A stretch of 64,000 nt of DNA from an uncultured Oscillospiraceae bacterium. Lineage in GTDB: Bacteria > Bacillota > Clostridia > Oscillospirales > Ruminococcaceae. Where the stretch lies: assembly GCA_934465295.1 (NCBI GenBank), contig CAKSKU010000001.1, forward strand, positions 269,729-333,728. Direction: 5' to 3'. The notes beneath the pieces were generated by a model. The model made no database searches and was not told the DNA's origin. It saw nothing but the letters and a program-made list of their open reading frames with translations. The number at the start of each line of letters is the position of its first letter. The first letter of the stretch is position 1. A program made the position numbers and the translations under genes. Below, in pieces: positions 8,515 through 17,014 of the stretch.

Positions 8515-9663
8515 ATGGCAAACAGATTTATCCTCAATGAAACTTCTTATCACGGTGCAGGCGCTATAAACGCTATCGCTGACGAAGCTAAGGGCAGAGG
8601 CTTCAAAAAAGCTCTCGTATGCTCCGACCCTGACCTTATCAAGTTCGGCGTTACAAAGAAAGTAACCGATGTTCTTGACAACGCAGGTCTTGCATACACA
8701 CTTTATTCCGAGATCAAGCCTAATCCGACCATTGAAAACGTTCAGTCGGGCGTTGCCGCTTTCAAGGCTGCCGAGGCAGATTACCTCATCGCTATCGGCG
8801 GCGGTTCTTCGATGGACACAGCAAAGGCTATCGGCATTATCATCGCAAACCCCGAATTTGCTGATGTTGTAAGCCTTGAGGGCGTTGCTGACACGAAGAA
8901 CAAGTCTGTTCCTATCCTTGCAGTTCCTACAACAGCAGGCACGGCAGCAGAGGTCACTATCAACTACGTTATCACAGATGCCGCAAAGAACAGAAAGATG
9001 GTTTGCGTTGACCCACACGACATTCCTGTCGTTGCATTCGTTGACCCTGATATGATGTCCTCGATGCCAAAGGGACTTACCGCCGCAACAGGTATGGATG
9101 CACTCACACACGCTATCGAAGGCTACATCACCAAGGGCGCTTGGGAGCTTTCCGATATGTTCCACCTCAAAGCAATCGAGATCATTTCCAGAAGCCTCAG
9201 AGGTGCTGTTGCGAACACCAAGGAAGGCAGGACTGATATGGCTCTCGGTCAGTATGTTGCAGGCATGGGCTTCTCGAACGTAGGTCTTGGCATCGTTCAC
9301 TCAATGGCTCACCCACTCGGTGCGCTTTATGACACACCGCACGGCGTTGCAAACGCTATCATTCTCCCGACAGTTATGGAATACAATGCTCCCGCAACGG
9401 GCGAAAAGTACCGTGAGATCGCAAGAGCAATGGGCGTAAAGGGCGTTGATGAAATGTCGCAGGTGGAATACAGAAAGGCAGCTATCGATGCAGTTAAGCA
9501 GCTTTCCAAGGACGTTGGAATTCCTGCCGACCTTAAGGACATCGTTAAACCTGAGGATATCCCGTTCCTTGCACAGTCGGCTTACGATGATGCTTGCCGT
9601 CCGGGCAACCCAAGAGATACTTCCGTTGAAGAGATCAGCGAGCTTTACAAGTCGCTTCTTTGA
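8515..9663 (+). CDS. fucO: Iron-dependent alcohol dehydrogenase, lactaldehyde reductase type
   Basis: NAD-dependent group III alcohol dehydrogenase that in close relatives reduces L-lactaldehyde to 1,2-propanediol during fucose or rhamnose fermentation. The 382-residue protein follows E. coli FucO closely along its whole length from MANR. It has the GGGS dinucleotide motif (95-98), PTTAGTAAEVTINYVI, and the predicted metal ligands Asp195, His199, His262 and His276. AGGAG (8501-8505) precedes the ATG. Monocistronic, between its own promoter and a strong terminator. General aldehyde/ethanol redox use is also possible; no fucose genes are adjacent. Confidence 0.9.
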   Translation: MANRFILNETSYHGAGAINAIADEAKGRGFKKALVCSDPDLIKFGVTKKVTDVLDNAGLAYTLYSEIKPNPTIENVQSGVAAFKAAEADYLIAIGGGSSMDTAKAIGIIIANPEFADVVSLEGVADTKNKSVPILAVPTTAGTAAEVTINYVITDAAKNRKMVCVDPHDIPVVAFVDPDMMSSMPKGLTAATGMDALTHAIEGYITKGAWELSDMFHLKAIEIISRSLRGAVANTKEGRTDMALGQYVAGMGFSNVGLGIVHSMAHPLGALYDTPHGVANAIILPTVMEYNAPATGEKYREIARAMGVKGVDEMSQVEYRKAAIDAVKQLSKDVGIPADLKDIVKPEDIPFLAQSAYDDACRPGNPRDTSVEEISELYKSLL

Positions 9664-9681
9664 TAAAGTTACATAACCTCC

Positions 9682-9727
9682 GCAGTCCGAGCGCATTTTG
9701 TGTTCGGACTGCTCATTCTTTTTTTAG
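9682..9727 (+). terminator. fucO terminator
   Basis: Perfect 9-base arms GCAGTCCGA (9682-9690) and TCGGACTGC (9704-9712), followed shortly by a T-run (TTCTTTTTTT). Confidence 0.9.
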
Positions 9728-9738
9728 TGAGAAAATAA

Positions 9739-10038
9739 ATGAAATTCAGATTTACTGTTGATATTGACAATGTTGATTATGCGCAAATAATAAGAGCGAT
9801 CCTGCCTTATGTCAACAAGGCAGATATTCCACTGCCGTCTGCGGTGCTTGATGCAGCGGAGGCTCCCGGAGTGCTTGAAAACTTTCTTCGCTTCATTCCG
9901 CAGGAGGAGCAGGACAGGCTCGTACTTTCGCTTTTCGAGAAAAACAGCGGCAAGCTGACCGAAGCAGCTGTACGCTTTGCGGACAAGCACGGTGTTGATG
10001 CAAAAATTTCGGGGTTGAGGCTTGAAGAAAAGCTGTAA
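9739..10038 (+). CDS. Small hypothetical protein
   Basis: A 99-residue acidic protein I do not recognise. It starts MKFRFTVDIDNVDY and seems to be a beta strand followed by three helices. No signal peptide, membrane segment or cysteine motif is visible. The upstream site is weak (GTGAGAAAATAA). It lies between fucO's terminator and the nitroreductase on the same strand, 119 bases from the latter. Confidence 0.6.
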   Translation: MKFRFTVDIDNVDYAQIIRAILPYVNKADIPLPSAVLDAAEAPGVLENFLRFIPQEEQDRLVLSLFEKNSGKLTEAAVRFADKHGVDAKISGLRLEEKL

Positions 10039-10116
10039 AGTGTTTATACATTACACGCTCTGTTATGACGCAGATACGTCGTTTTTCAAAGGATACAAAA
10101 TAGCAAAGTAAGTCAA

Positions 10117-10139
10117 CTGTAAAGCTCATTGCTTTACAG
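10117..10139 (+). promoter_or_regulatory. Perfect hairpin just before the nitroreductase ribosome site
   Basis: CTGTAAAGC (10117-10125), loop TCATT, GCTTTACAG (10131-10139): nine perfect pairs ending a few bases before GGAG. There is no T-run, so it may act on translation or RNA stability, or be a DNA operator. A related GCTGTAAAG lies at the 3' end of the previous gene (about 10030). Confidence 0.45.
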
Positions 10140-10157
10140 CTTTATGGAGATGATCTT

Positions 10158-10676
10158 ATGAACGAAACAATAAAAACGCTTACAACAAGAAGAAGTGTGC
10201 GTTCCTACAAGGACACGCCCGTCCCCGATGATGTTCTGAAAGAGATACTGCTCGCAGGTGAATATGCACCGAGCGGAATGCACAAGATGCCTGCCGTTAT
10301 GGTCGTTGTCACGGACAAAGAAACCATTGCAAAGCTTTCAAAGCTCAACGCACAGATAATGGGTAAGGACGTTGATCCTTTCTACGGTGCGCCGACGGTA
10401 GTAATTGTTTTCTCGGACACTTCCTCGCACACATATCTCGAGGACGGAACGCTCGTTATGGGAAATCTTATGAATGCTGCGGCTTCACTCGGAGTTTCGT
10501 CCTGCTGGATACACCGTGCAAAGGAGATGTTCCGAACCGACGAGGGCAAGGAATTTATGAAAAAATGGGGTCTTGACGACCGCTATGTCGGCATCGGCAA
10601 CTGCATTTTAGGCTATGCGAACGGTGACATCCCCTCGCCTGTTGCAAGGAAAGACGGATATGTTATTTTTGACTAA
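10158..10676 (+). CDS. Nitroreductase family protein
   Basis: FMN-dependent NAD(P)H oxidoreductase fold of 172 residues with the N-terminal RRSVRSY motif (11-17), APSGMHKMP, and a C-terminal GIGNCILGYA segment. Such small one-domain members reduce nitro compounds, quinones or flavins; the physiological substrate cannot be read from sequence. GGAG lies 8 bases before the ATG. A weak hairpin (CCGCCGTTCAC / GTGGGCGG, 10688-10713) follows the stop. Confidence 0.85.
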   Translation: MNETIKTLTTRRSVRSYKDTPVPDDVLKEILLAGEYAPSGMHKMPAVMVVVTDKETIAKLSKLNAQIMGKDVDPFYGAPTVVIVFSDTSSHTYLEDGTLVMGNLMNAAASLGVSSCWIHRAKEMFRTDEGKEFMKKWGLDDRYVGIGNCILGYANGDIPSPVARKDGYVIFD

Positions 10677-10749
10677 GATATGAAAAACCGCCGTTCACTT
10701 TTTTTGTGGGCGGCTTTAGTTTTAAAATGCTTTTGTAATGCACAACTTA

Positions 10750-11139
10750 TTCATACTGTGTTGAAGCAAAAATCCACTCACTTTGTTCGTGGATTTTCGC
10801 TTCAAGGATAGATTGTTTTAGGAAAAAAGAATGGCGCAATTCACATTTTTAGGTTTACAAACTGATTTCTCATAGTTTGTTTTACCCTTTATTATGTGAA
10901 TTGCGCCTTTTTTAGCTGTTATTATTTACGCTATTGCAACTGATTTTATGCTGTTAGTTTAGGGAGTTTCGCTCTCTGCGGAGAGCGATGAGGGACGCTG
11001 TCCCCTCAACCCCTGCAAGCCTTTGAATCAAGTCTAAATTCTTTACAGAATTACCTAAACTTTTGGTTGGCTTCGCATCACTCAAACCAAGTTAGGCTAT
11101 GCAAATAATTCCGAATTCCGAATTCATAATTCCGAATTA
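10750..11139 (-). repeat. 400-base modular repeat, copy B (reverse)
   Basis: Read on plus: TTCATACTG, TTGAAGC...GCTTCAA hairpin (10761-10805), core arms GGCGCAATTCACA (10833-10845) and TGTGAATTGCGCC (10895-10907), TCGCTCTC-TGCG-GAGAGCGA hairpin, GGGAC-GCT-GTCCC hairpin, GGCTTCGCATC, then an AATTCCG array (11106-11139) touching the nadA stop. The inner stem reads CAAAC/GTTTG, a two-sided change from copy A's CGAAA/TTTCG. It lies between the convergent nitroreductase and nadA genes. Confidence 0.9.
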
Positions 11140-11144
11140 ATTTA

Positions 11145-12056
11145 TCAGCCAAGTTCCAACATTCTATCGATGCAAACCGATGCACGTTTGATCTGCTTCT
11201 CGGGCATATTTATCTCGAGTCCGCCCTTTCCTATAAGGCAATTATAGACATCGACAAGTGTTGTTGACTTCATATTCGGGCAGATAAGATGCTTTGAGAG
11301 CGGATAGAAGCTCTTATCGGGGCAGACATACTGGAGATGCTCGGCTATGGAAATTTCCGTTCCGATGATGAACTCCTTTGCATCCGAATTTTTGGCAAAG
11401 TTCACGATGCCCGAGGTCGAGCCTATGTAATCGGCGTGGCTGCATACTGACGGCTGACATTCGGGGTGGACGAGGACGAGTGCATTCGGGTGCTTTTCCT
11501 TAGCTGCGATGACCTGCTTTTCGCTGACTGCGGCGTGGACGGGGCAGCCTCCCTGAATGAGTTTGAAATTCTTTTCGGGGAGCTGATCTCTGACGAATGC
11601 ACCGAGGTTACAGTCGGGTATAAAGAGGATATTCTTTGCATCGAGCTTTTTGCAAATTTCGACGGCGGAGCTTGAAGTTACGCAGACATCGGCATATTCT
11701 TTGAGTGCTGCGGTGGTATTGATATAGGCAACTACTGTATAATCGGGGTACATTGCTTTAAGCTGGACGAGCTCCTCTGCGGAGATCTGTTCAGCCATTG
11801 GGCAGCCTGCTTCGGGGCAGGAGAGTATTACCTTTTTATTTGGTGAAAGAATTTTACAGGTCTCTGCCATAAAATGGACACCGCACATAATGAGGGTGTC
11901 GTTCTTATCCTCTGCGGCAAGCTGTGAGAGCTTGAACGAGTCGCCCGTATAGTCGGCAATCTCCTGGATCTCCTCCGCCTGATAGCTATGGGCGAGAATA
12001 GTTATGCCCTTTTCCTTCTTTATTTTCAAAATCTCCTGCTGGATATCCTTTACCAT
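11145..12056 (-). CDS. nadA: Quinolinate synthase A
   Basis: Condenses iminoaspartate with dihydroxyacetone phosphate to quinolinate in NAD synthesis, using a [4Fe-4S] cluster. The 303-residue product has CGVHFMAE, PDCNLG, PECQPSVC, GSTSG and ICPNMKSTTL, covering the cluster-cysteine neighbourhoods. ATG 12056 is preferred over an upstream in-frame TTG because GGAAAGGA (12062-12069) sits 5 bases before it. The partner nadC lies 37 kb away at 49200; no nadB is in the window. Confidence 0.93.
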   Translation of the reverse strand: MVKDIQQEILKIKKEKGITILAHSYQAEEIQEIADYTGDSFKLSQLAAEDKNDTLIMCGVHFMAETCKILSPNKKVILSCPEAGCPMAEQISAEELVQLKAMYPDYTVVAYINTTAALKEYADVCVTSSSAVEICKKLDAKNILFIPDCNLGAFVRDQLPEKNFKLIQGGCPVHAAVSEKQVIAAKEKHPNALVLVHPECQPSVCSHADYIGSTSGIVNFAKNSDAKEFIIGTEISIAEHLQYVCPDKSFYPLSKHLICPNMKSTTLVDVYNCLIGKGGLEINMPEKQIKRASVCIDRMLELG

Positions 12057-12092
12057 AAGTTTCCTTTCCAAGCTTTACAAAAAATGAAAGCC

Positions 12093-13409
12093 TTAATCTT
12101 TATTTTCATCATCGGACGAATTCTCGGTGTCTTTATTTGTCTCGTCCGCACCTGATTTTTTATTGAATTTGAACATTGCCGAGAGCGGTTTATGCATCAT
12201 ATTCTTTTTCTCCGCATTGACGGGGACAGCATCTGCGTAATAATCGGAGGTTTTCGTTGAAAGTCCTCTTCTTTCGAGCAGATAATTGACAAAATCACGG
12301 ACGAGCGAATAGATAACTGCGAAGATCGGCACGCCGAGTATCATTCCTGCGAAGCCGAACAGACCGCCGCCGACGAAGATGGCAAACATTACCCAGAATG
12401 CGGAAAGTCCTGTTGAGTCGCCGAGTATCTTCGGGCCGAGGATATTTCCGTCGAACTGCTGGAGGATAAAAATGAAAATGACGAACGGAATGACCTGTCT
12501 CGGAGCGGCGAAAAGGAGCAGAAATGCGCTCGGGATAGCACCGATGAACGGACCGAAGAACGGGATAACGTTTGTAACGCCTACAACGACGCTGATAAGG
12601 GCAACGAAATCCATTTTCATTATCGACATACAAATAAAGGTAAGGATACCGATGATAGTTGAGTCGATGATCTTGCCCGAGATGAAGCCGCCGAGCATTT
12701 TATTCGTGCGTGCAGCGATGCCGTAGACAGCTTTTTTGCCGCCTTCGGGCAGGACAGCCGCAACAAATTTACGCATCTGTGCGATGAAATTTTCCTTGCT
12801 GAAAAGGAGATAGATCGCAACGATAAAGCCGATGATAAAGTCACTAAGACCGCCGATAAAGCCGAGTGCGCCGTCCTTGAGCTTGACAGCAATCTCACCG
12901 AGCCTGGGGACAAGTTCATTGATAAAATCGGTCAGCTTTGGCTGAAGATCGTTGAACTGAGTCTGGACAAAGCTGTAAATATCGGGATAATCCTCGACAA
13001 ATTTGTATATCCAGCTCTCAAAATTATTCAGATAAGTATTGAAATTCCGTGCAAGACCGATGACGCTTTCAACTACCTGCGGCAGAAGCACGGCAACTAT
13101 CGCAATAAGCACTGCAAGAAGCGAAAGCAGACCAAATGCGACACTAAGCGAACGGACGAGCTTTCTGTGAGGTTTATTCCGCTCGAAGCATTTTGAAAAG
13201 ACACGTTCAAAGAACATCATCAGCGGATTGACGATATATGCGATAACGACGCCCCATGTAACCGGTGCGATCACATCTGCAAATGAGGAAAGCACACCGC
13301 TTATAACGCTGAACTTCTGGACGATGACGACGAGAAGCAGGCATATTGCGAATGTTATGACTGTATAAAACGCAACTGTTGTGTACTTTTGATTAAATTC
13401 TATCTTCAT
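12093..13409 (-). CDS. AI-2E family transporter (predicted permease)
   Basis: A 438-residue polytopic membrane protein of the AI-2E/PerM family (PF01594), with about eight hydrophobic segments and the characteristic segment ending in GGGLFGFAGMILGVPIFAVI. The C-terminal 60 residues are charged and cytosolic, ending in a run of Asp, Glu and Asn. Members act as autoinducer-2 exporters or Na+/H+ antiporters; the substrate here is unknown. It lies 36 bases upstream of nadA on the same strand and may be co-transcribed with it. Confidence 0.85.
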   Translation of the reverse strand: MKIEFNQKYTTVAFYTVITFAICLLLVVIVQKFSVISGVLSSFADVIAPVTWGVVIAYIVNPLMMFFERVFSKCFERNKPHRKLVRSLSVAFGLLSLLAVLIAIVAVLLPQVVESVIGLARNFNTYLNNFESWIYKFVEDYPDIYSFVQTQFNDLQPKLTDFINELVPRLGEIAVKLKDGALGFIGGLSDFIIGFIVAIYLLFSKENFIAQMRKFVAAVLPEGGKKAVYGIAARTNKMLGGFISGKIIDSTIIGILTFICMSIMKMDFVALISVVVGVTNVIPFFGPFIGAIPSAFLLLFAAPRQVIPFVIFIFILQQFDGNILGPKILGDSTGLSAFWVMFAIFVGGGLFGFAGMILGVPIFAVIYSLVRDFVNYLLERRGLSTKTSDYYADAVPVNAEKKNMMHKPLSAMFKFNKKSGADETNKDTENSSDDENKD

Positions 13410-13453
13410 ATTTACGTCCTCTTGTATTGAGCGGCTATGATAATTTTGCTACT

Positions 13454-13482
13454 ATTATAGCACTTTTTTTTCAGTTTGTAAA
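13454..13482 (-). promoter_or_regulatory. Promoter of the AI-2E permease gene
   Basis: On the minus strand: TTTACA (13477-13482), 17-base spacer, TATAAT (13454-13459), about 45 bases before the ATG. Confidence 0.7.
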
Positions 13483-13544
13483 GATTTAACGGCGAAATAT
13501 TTAAAAATTTTTTGGGAAGAATAAATTCGACAGGAGGTTTTGAT

Positions 13545-14480
13545 ATGGTTTACGATATAATTGTAGTCGGGAGCGGAGCTGCGGGGCTTTCCGCTGCTGT
13601 TTATGCGGGACGTGCGCAGCTCAGCTTTGCTGTTATTGACAAGATAAGCGGAAGCATCGGGCAGATATCGGGCAGCAGTCGGGTGGACAACTATCTCGGG
13701 CTGTACGGCGAGAGCGGTTTTGAGCTTGGGATGAAGTTCCGACGCCATGCAGAGAAATTCGGGGCAAAATTTATCGAGGGCGAGGTCGTGAAGGTCGTTT
13801 CCAAGGGTGTTTTTTATCAGGTCACGCTGCAAAGCGGAGAAGCTTTACAGGCAAAGACTGTCGTATATGCGGCAGGTACGAAGCCTGTCAAGCCTGACAT
13901 AGAGGGACTTGAACGTTTTTCGGGCAAGGGTGTCTCCTACTGTGCGGTTTGCGACGGTGCTTTTTACAAGGACAAGGTCGTCACGGTCATAGGCGGCGGT
14001 GACAGTGCGCTCGGAGATGCGCTTTTCCTTGCTCCGATCGCGGCTGAGGTTTATGTTATCCACCGCAGGAGCGAACTGAGGGCGAACAAAACGCTCTGCC
14101 GACGGGCTGAAGAAGCAGAAAATATACACTTTATCCTCAATGCGCAGGTCAGGAAGATCGTTGGCGGTGAGAGGGTTAACACCGTTCGTTACGCAGTAGG
14201 CTGTAAAGAAGAAAGCCTTAACACAAATGGAGTATTCATAGCGGTGGGTTCAAGACCTGCGACCGATCCTTTGAGGGGTCTGGTCGAGCTGAACGAGGGT
14301 GGATATGTCATTGCTGGTGAGGACTGCGTGACCTCGGCAGAGGGAATTTTTGCGGCAGGTGATGTTCGCACCAAGCCGATGAAGCAGCTTATCACGGCGG
14401 CGGCAGACGGGGCGAACAGTGTTCACAGTGCGGAGAAGTTTTTGAGAATTCGGAATGCGGAATGCGGAATTCGGAATTAG
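13545..14480 (+). CDS. trxB: Thioredoxin reductase-like NAD(P)H/FAD oxidoreductase
   Basis: Flavoprotein of 311 residues with the FAD motif GSGAAG (9-14), redox pair CAVC (Cys133, Cys136), an NAD(P)H motif GGGDSALGDA and the C-terminal FAAGDVR. It fits thioredoxin reductase, which passes electrons to thioredoxin (trxA at 37797). AGGAGG (13532-13537) fixes ATG 13545; an upstream in-frame ATG at 13512 has no site. The last residues, RIRNAECGIRN, and the stop are encoded by an AATTCGG array that has run into the gene end. Confidence 0.88.
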   Translation: MVYDIIVVGSGAAGLSAAVYAGRAQLSFAVIDKISGSIGQISGSSRVDNYLGLYGESGFELGMKFRRHAEKFGAKFIEGEVVKVVSKGVFYQVTLQSGEALQAKTVVYAAGTKPVKPDIEGLERFSGKGVSYCAVCDGAFYKDKVVTVIGGGDSALGDALFLAPIAAEVYVIHRRSELRANKTLCRRAEEAENIHFILNAQVRKIVGGERVNTVRYAVGCKEESLNTNGVFIAVGSRPATDPLRGLVELNEGGYVIAGEDCVTSAEGIFAAGDVRTKPMKQLITAAADGANSVHSAEKFLRIRNAECGIRN

Positions 14481-14730
14481 GCTTTGCTTTTTCGTAATAA
14501 AAAACCTGTTTTCATTGTTGGACTTTGAAAACAGGTTATTTTTCACAAAAATATTTACCACAAAAAATCACTTATGCAATCGGGACGGGAAATCCGTCCC
14601 CTATGGAAGGGTTGCCTTAAATGTCCTAAACATTTTGTATGCATCGGGCGGATATGGAATCCGCCCCTACGATTTGCGGTAACTTGCGGAGCAAAAATAA
14701 TTCCGAATTCCGAATTCCTAATTCCGAATT
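14448..14730. repeat. Element bounded by facing AATTCGG arrays
   Basis: Forward array 14448-14480 and reverse array 14699-14730 enclose about 220 bases containing three perfect hairpins: AACCTGTTTTCA/TGAAAACAGGTT (14503-14537), GGGACGG-GAAAT-CCGTCCC (about 14582-14600) and GGGCGGAT-ATGGA-ATCCGCCC followed by CTACG. It lies between convergent trxB and purD and may serve as their terminator. Confidence 0.75.
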
Positions 14731-16003
14731 ATTTAGAGAGCGCTCTCTGTCCGATATCCTTGCGGTAGTGTGCGCCTGCAAAGGTTATCTTCTTTACACC
14801 CTCGTAGGACTTATCGAGTGCAGCTTGGAGGGTCTCGCCTGTTGCTGTTACGCCTATGACACGTCCGCCGTTGGTGTAGAACTTACCGTCCTCAAACTTT
14901 GTGCCTGCGTGGTAAACGAAAACGCCGTCGACCTGACCCTTTTCGTCCATACCGTGCATTTCGATGCCCTTTTTATAGCTCTGCGGATAGCCGCCGCTTG
15001 CCATAATCACGCAGGAACAGCACTCGTTTTTCCACTTGATATTGAGGTCGGAGAGCTTTTCGTTATAGACAGCCTCGAAGATATCGCAGAGGTCTGTATC
15101 GAGGAGCGGAAGAACGACCTGTGTTTCGGGGTCGCCGAAGCGGCAGTTGTATTCGATGACCTTTACGCCCTTTGGTGTTGCCATAAGTCCGAAATAGAGG
15201 CAGCCTTTGAACTTTCTGCCCTCGGCGTTCATTGCGTTCATTGTCGGGAGGAAGATATTTTCCATACATTCCTTTGCAACGGCTTCGGTATAGAACGGGT
15301 TCGGAGCGATAGTTCCCATTCCGCCTGTGTTAAGTCCCTTATCACCGTCGAGCGCACGCTTATGATCCATTGAGGAGATCATCGGAATGACTGTCTTGCC
15401 GTCTGTGAACGAGAGTACGGAAATTTCTGGACCTGTGAGGAACTCCTCGATAACGACAGTTGAACTGCTTTCGCCGAACTGCTTTCCGTCGATCATCGAT
15501 TTAACGGCTTCAACAGCTTCTTGCTCGTTCTGTGCGATTATTACGCCCTTTCCGAGTGCAAGTCCGTCAGCCTTGATGACTGCGGGATAGCTGTTCTGCT
15601 CTTTGAGGTAAGCAATAGCGGATGCGCTGTCTGTAAAGGTTTCATACTTTGCAGTAGGAATATTGTATTTTTTCATAAGGTCTTTGGAGAAGACCTTGCT
15701 GCCCTCGATGATAGCGGCAGCCTTGTTCGGTCCGAATGTCATAAAGCCCTCTGCATTGAGCGCGTCTACCATTCCGAGAACGAGCGGATCGTCGGGAGCA
15801 ACGACTACCATATCGACTTTGAGCTGCTTTGCAAGTGCGACAACTCCGTCAATATCGGTCGCACCGACGTTGAAGCACTCGGCATAGCGTGAGATACCGC
15901 CGTTGCCGGGGGTACAGTAGAGCTTTTCTACACGCTTGCTCTCTGCAAGCTTCATTATAATGGCGTGTTCACGGCCGCCGCCGCCAACTACTAATATTTT
16001 CAT
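14729..16003 (-). CDS. purD: Phosphoribosylamine-glycine ligase
   Basis: ATP-grasp enzyme that joins glycine to phosphoribosylamine, step 2 of purine synthesis. The 424-residue protein opens with MKILVVGGGGREHAI, contains the ATP-binding stretch PAVIKADGLALGKGV and the metal-site region EYNCRFGDPETQ. AAAGGA lies a few bases before the ATG. Last gene of the purine cluster, separated from the rest by a lipoprotein gene. Its stop abuts the AATTCCG array. Confidence 0.95.
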   Translation of the reverse strand: MKILVVGGGGREHAIIMKLAESKRVEKLYCTPGNGGISRYAECFNVGATDIDGVVALAKQLKVDMVVVAPDDPLVLGMVDALNAEGFMTFGPNKAAAIIEGSKVFSKDLMKKYNIPTAKYETFTDSASAIAYLKEQNSYPAVIKADGLALGKGVIIAQNEQEAVEAVKSMIDGKQFGESSSTVVIEEFLTGPEISVLSFTDGKTVIPMISSMDHKRALDGDKGLNTGGMGTIAPNPFYTEAVAKECMENIFLPTMNAMNAEGRKFKGCLYFGLMATPKGVKVIEYNCRFGDPETQVVLPLLDTDLCDIFEAVYNEKLSDLNIKWKNECCSCVIMASGGYPQSYKKGIEMHGMDEKGQVDGVFVYHAGTKFEDGKFYTNGGRVIGVTATGETLQAALDKSYEGVKKITFAGAHYRKDIGQRALSK

Positions 16004-16053
16004 TTTTATCAGTCCTTTTTATAAAATGGTGAGCTTATTCACCTTGCAGTCAA

Positions 16054-16812
16054 TTAGTTCAGAACGACTGTATTCACAAGCGCATCAAAATCCGCAAGAA
16101 GCGTATCATCTGTTTCGGCATCAACAACAGTAAGGGTAAAAACGACCTGCTTTCCACCCTTTATCAGCTGATACTGAACCATATTGGTCTTGCTTCCGCC
16201 AACATCACCGGAAATTACAAGTTTGAGAGCATTTTCGCCGTTGACAGTCACGCTCTCCCAGCTGTCGCATTTATATCCCTCAACAGCATCGAAACTATCA
16301 GCCATAAGCGGTCCTACAGCTTCCGCATCCATATCCATTTCAACGCCAAGATCGGTTGAAACAACGTTCACATTTGCACTTTTGGAAACATCGGAATACA
16401 TATACATAACATCGCAAAGCTCGTTATAATCCTCTGCGGTAAGGTCAATTCCATTGTCAAGGCTTTCTGCGGCTTCGGCAGCGAGCTGCTTGTATTCGCT
16501 GAAATCTACCCATTTTGAGGTATCTACCGAGACAGTGTAAAAATCACCGCTGAAAGTGGTGAGCTGTGCTGTGTCGTCAGCTGTTTCTTCGGTTTCGGAA
16601 ACAGCCTCAGCTTCGGTCTCGGCTTCGGTTGTTTCGGCTTCGGTCTCTGCTTCTGTTTCGGTTGAAGCCTGTGAAGTCGTTTCCTCGGTCTGTTCAATGG
16701 CAGTTGTTGAAGCTTCCGTTTCGCTTGTACTGCCGCTGTCCGAATTTCCGCAGCTAGTGAGCATAAGCAGAGCTGCGGCGAACGCTGTTACGGTCATAAA
16801 TTTTTTGTTCAT
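16054..16812 (-). CDS. Lipoprotein with Glu/Thr-rich linker, function unknown
   Basis: A 252-residue lipoprotein: charged start MNKK, hydrophobic core and lipobox LTSC with acylated Cys21. An acidic low-complexity linker of repeated ETEAE/TEA units (about 27-75) would span the cell wall, followed by a folded C-terminal domain of about 170 residues. ATG 16812 follows AAAGGGG; the frame continues upstream only through repeat DNA. It interrupts the purine operon between the AICAR transformylase and purD, with facing AATTCGG arrays upstream. No purine function can be inferred. Confidence 0.85.
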   Translation of the reverse strand: MNKKFMTVTAFAAALLMLTSCGNSDSGSTSETEASTTAIEQTEETTSQASTETEAETEAETTEAETEAEAVSETEETADDTAQLTTFSGDFYTVSVDTSKWVDFSEYKQLAAEAAESLDNGIDLTAEDYNELCDVMYMYSDVSKSANVNVVSTDLGVEMDMDAEAVGPLMADSFDAVEGYKCDSWESVTVNGENALKLVISGDVGGSKTNMVQYQLIKGGKQVVFTLTVVDAETDDTLLADFDALVNTVVLN

Positions 16813-16833
16813 TGATTGTATACCCCTTTTATT

Positions 16834-17009
16834 TAATTCGGAATTCGGAATGCGGAATTCGGAATTATTTTTTGTTCCGAAAGATATTCCGAAGTCTGAA
16901 AATAATGCGTTTTTAACGGAACGGGAGACCCGTCCACTACGTTTTTTTTCTGCGATTTTCACGCAATATGCATAATTAATTCCGAATTCCGAATTCATAA
17001 TTCCGAATT
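16834..17009. repeat. Facing AATTCGG arrays inside the purine cluster
   Basis: Forward array 16834-16866 and reverse array 16976-17009 enclose about 110 bases holding an ACGGG-AGA-CCCGT hairpin followed by CCACTACG. It lies between the lipoprotein and the AICAR transformylase, both on the minus strand. Confidence 0.7.
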
Positions 17010-17014
17010 TGAAA

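Noticed and set aside
14448..14480. Frameshift or extended C-terminal domain in thioredoxin reductase
   Set aside because: The extra tail residues are explained by the AATTCGG array; the conserved fold is complete before it.
14639..15373. 244-codon plus-strand frame
   Set aside because: Antisense to purD and begins inside repeat DNA; no ribosome site or motif.
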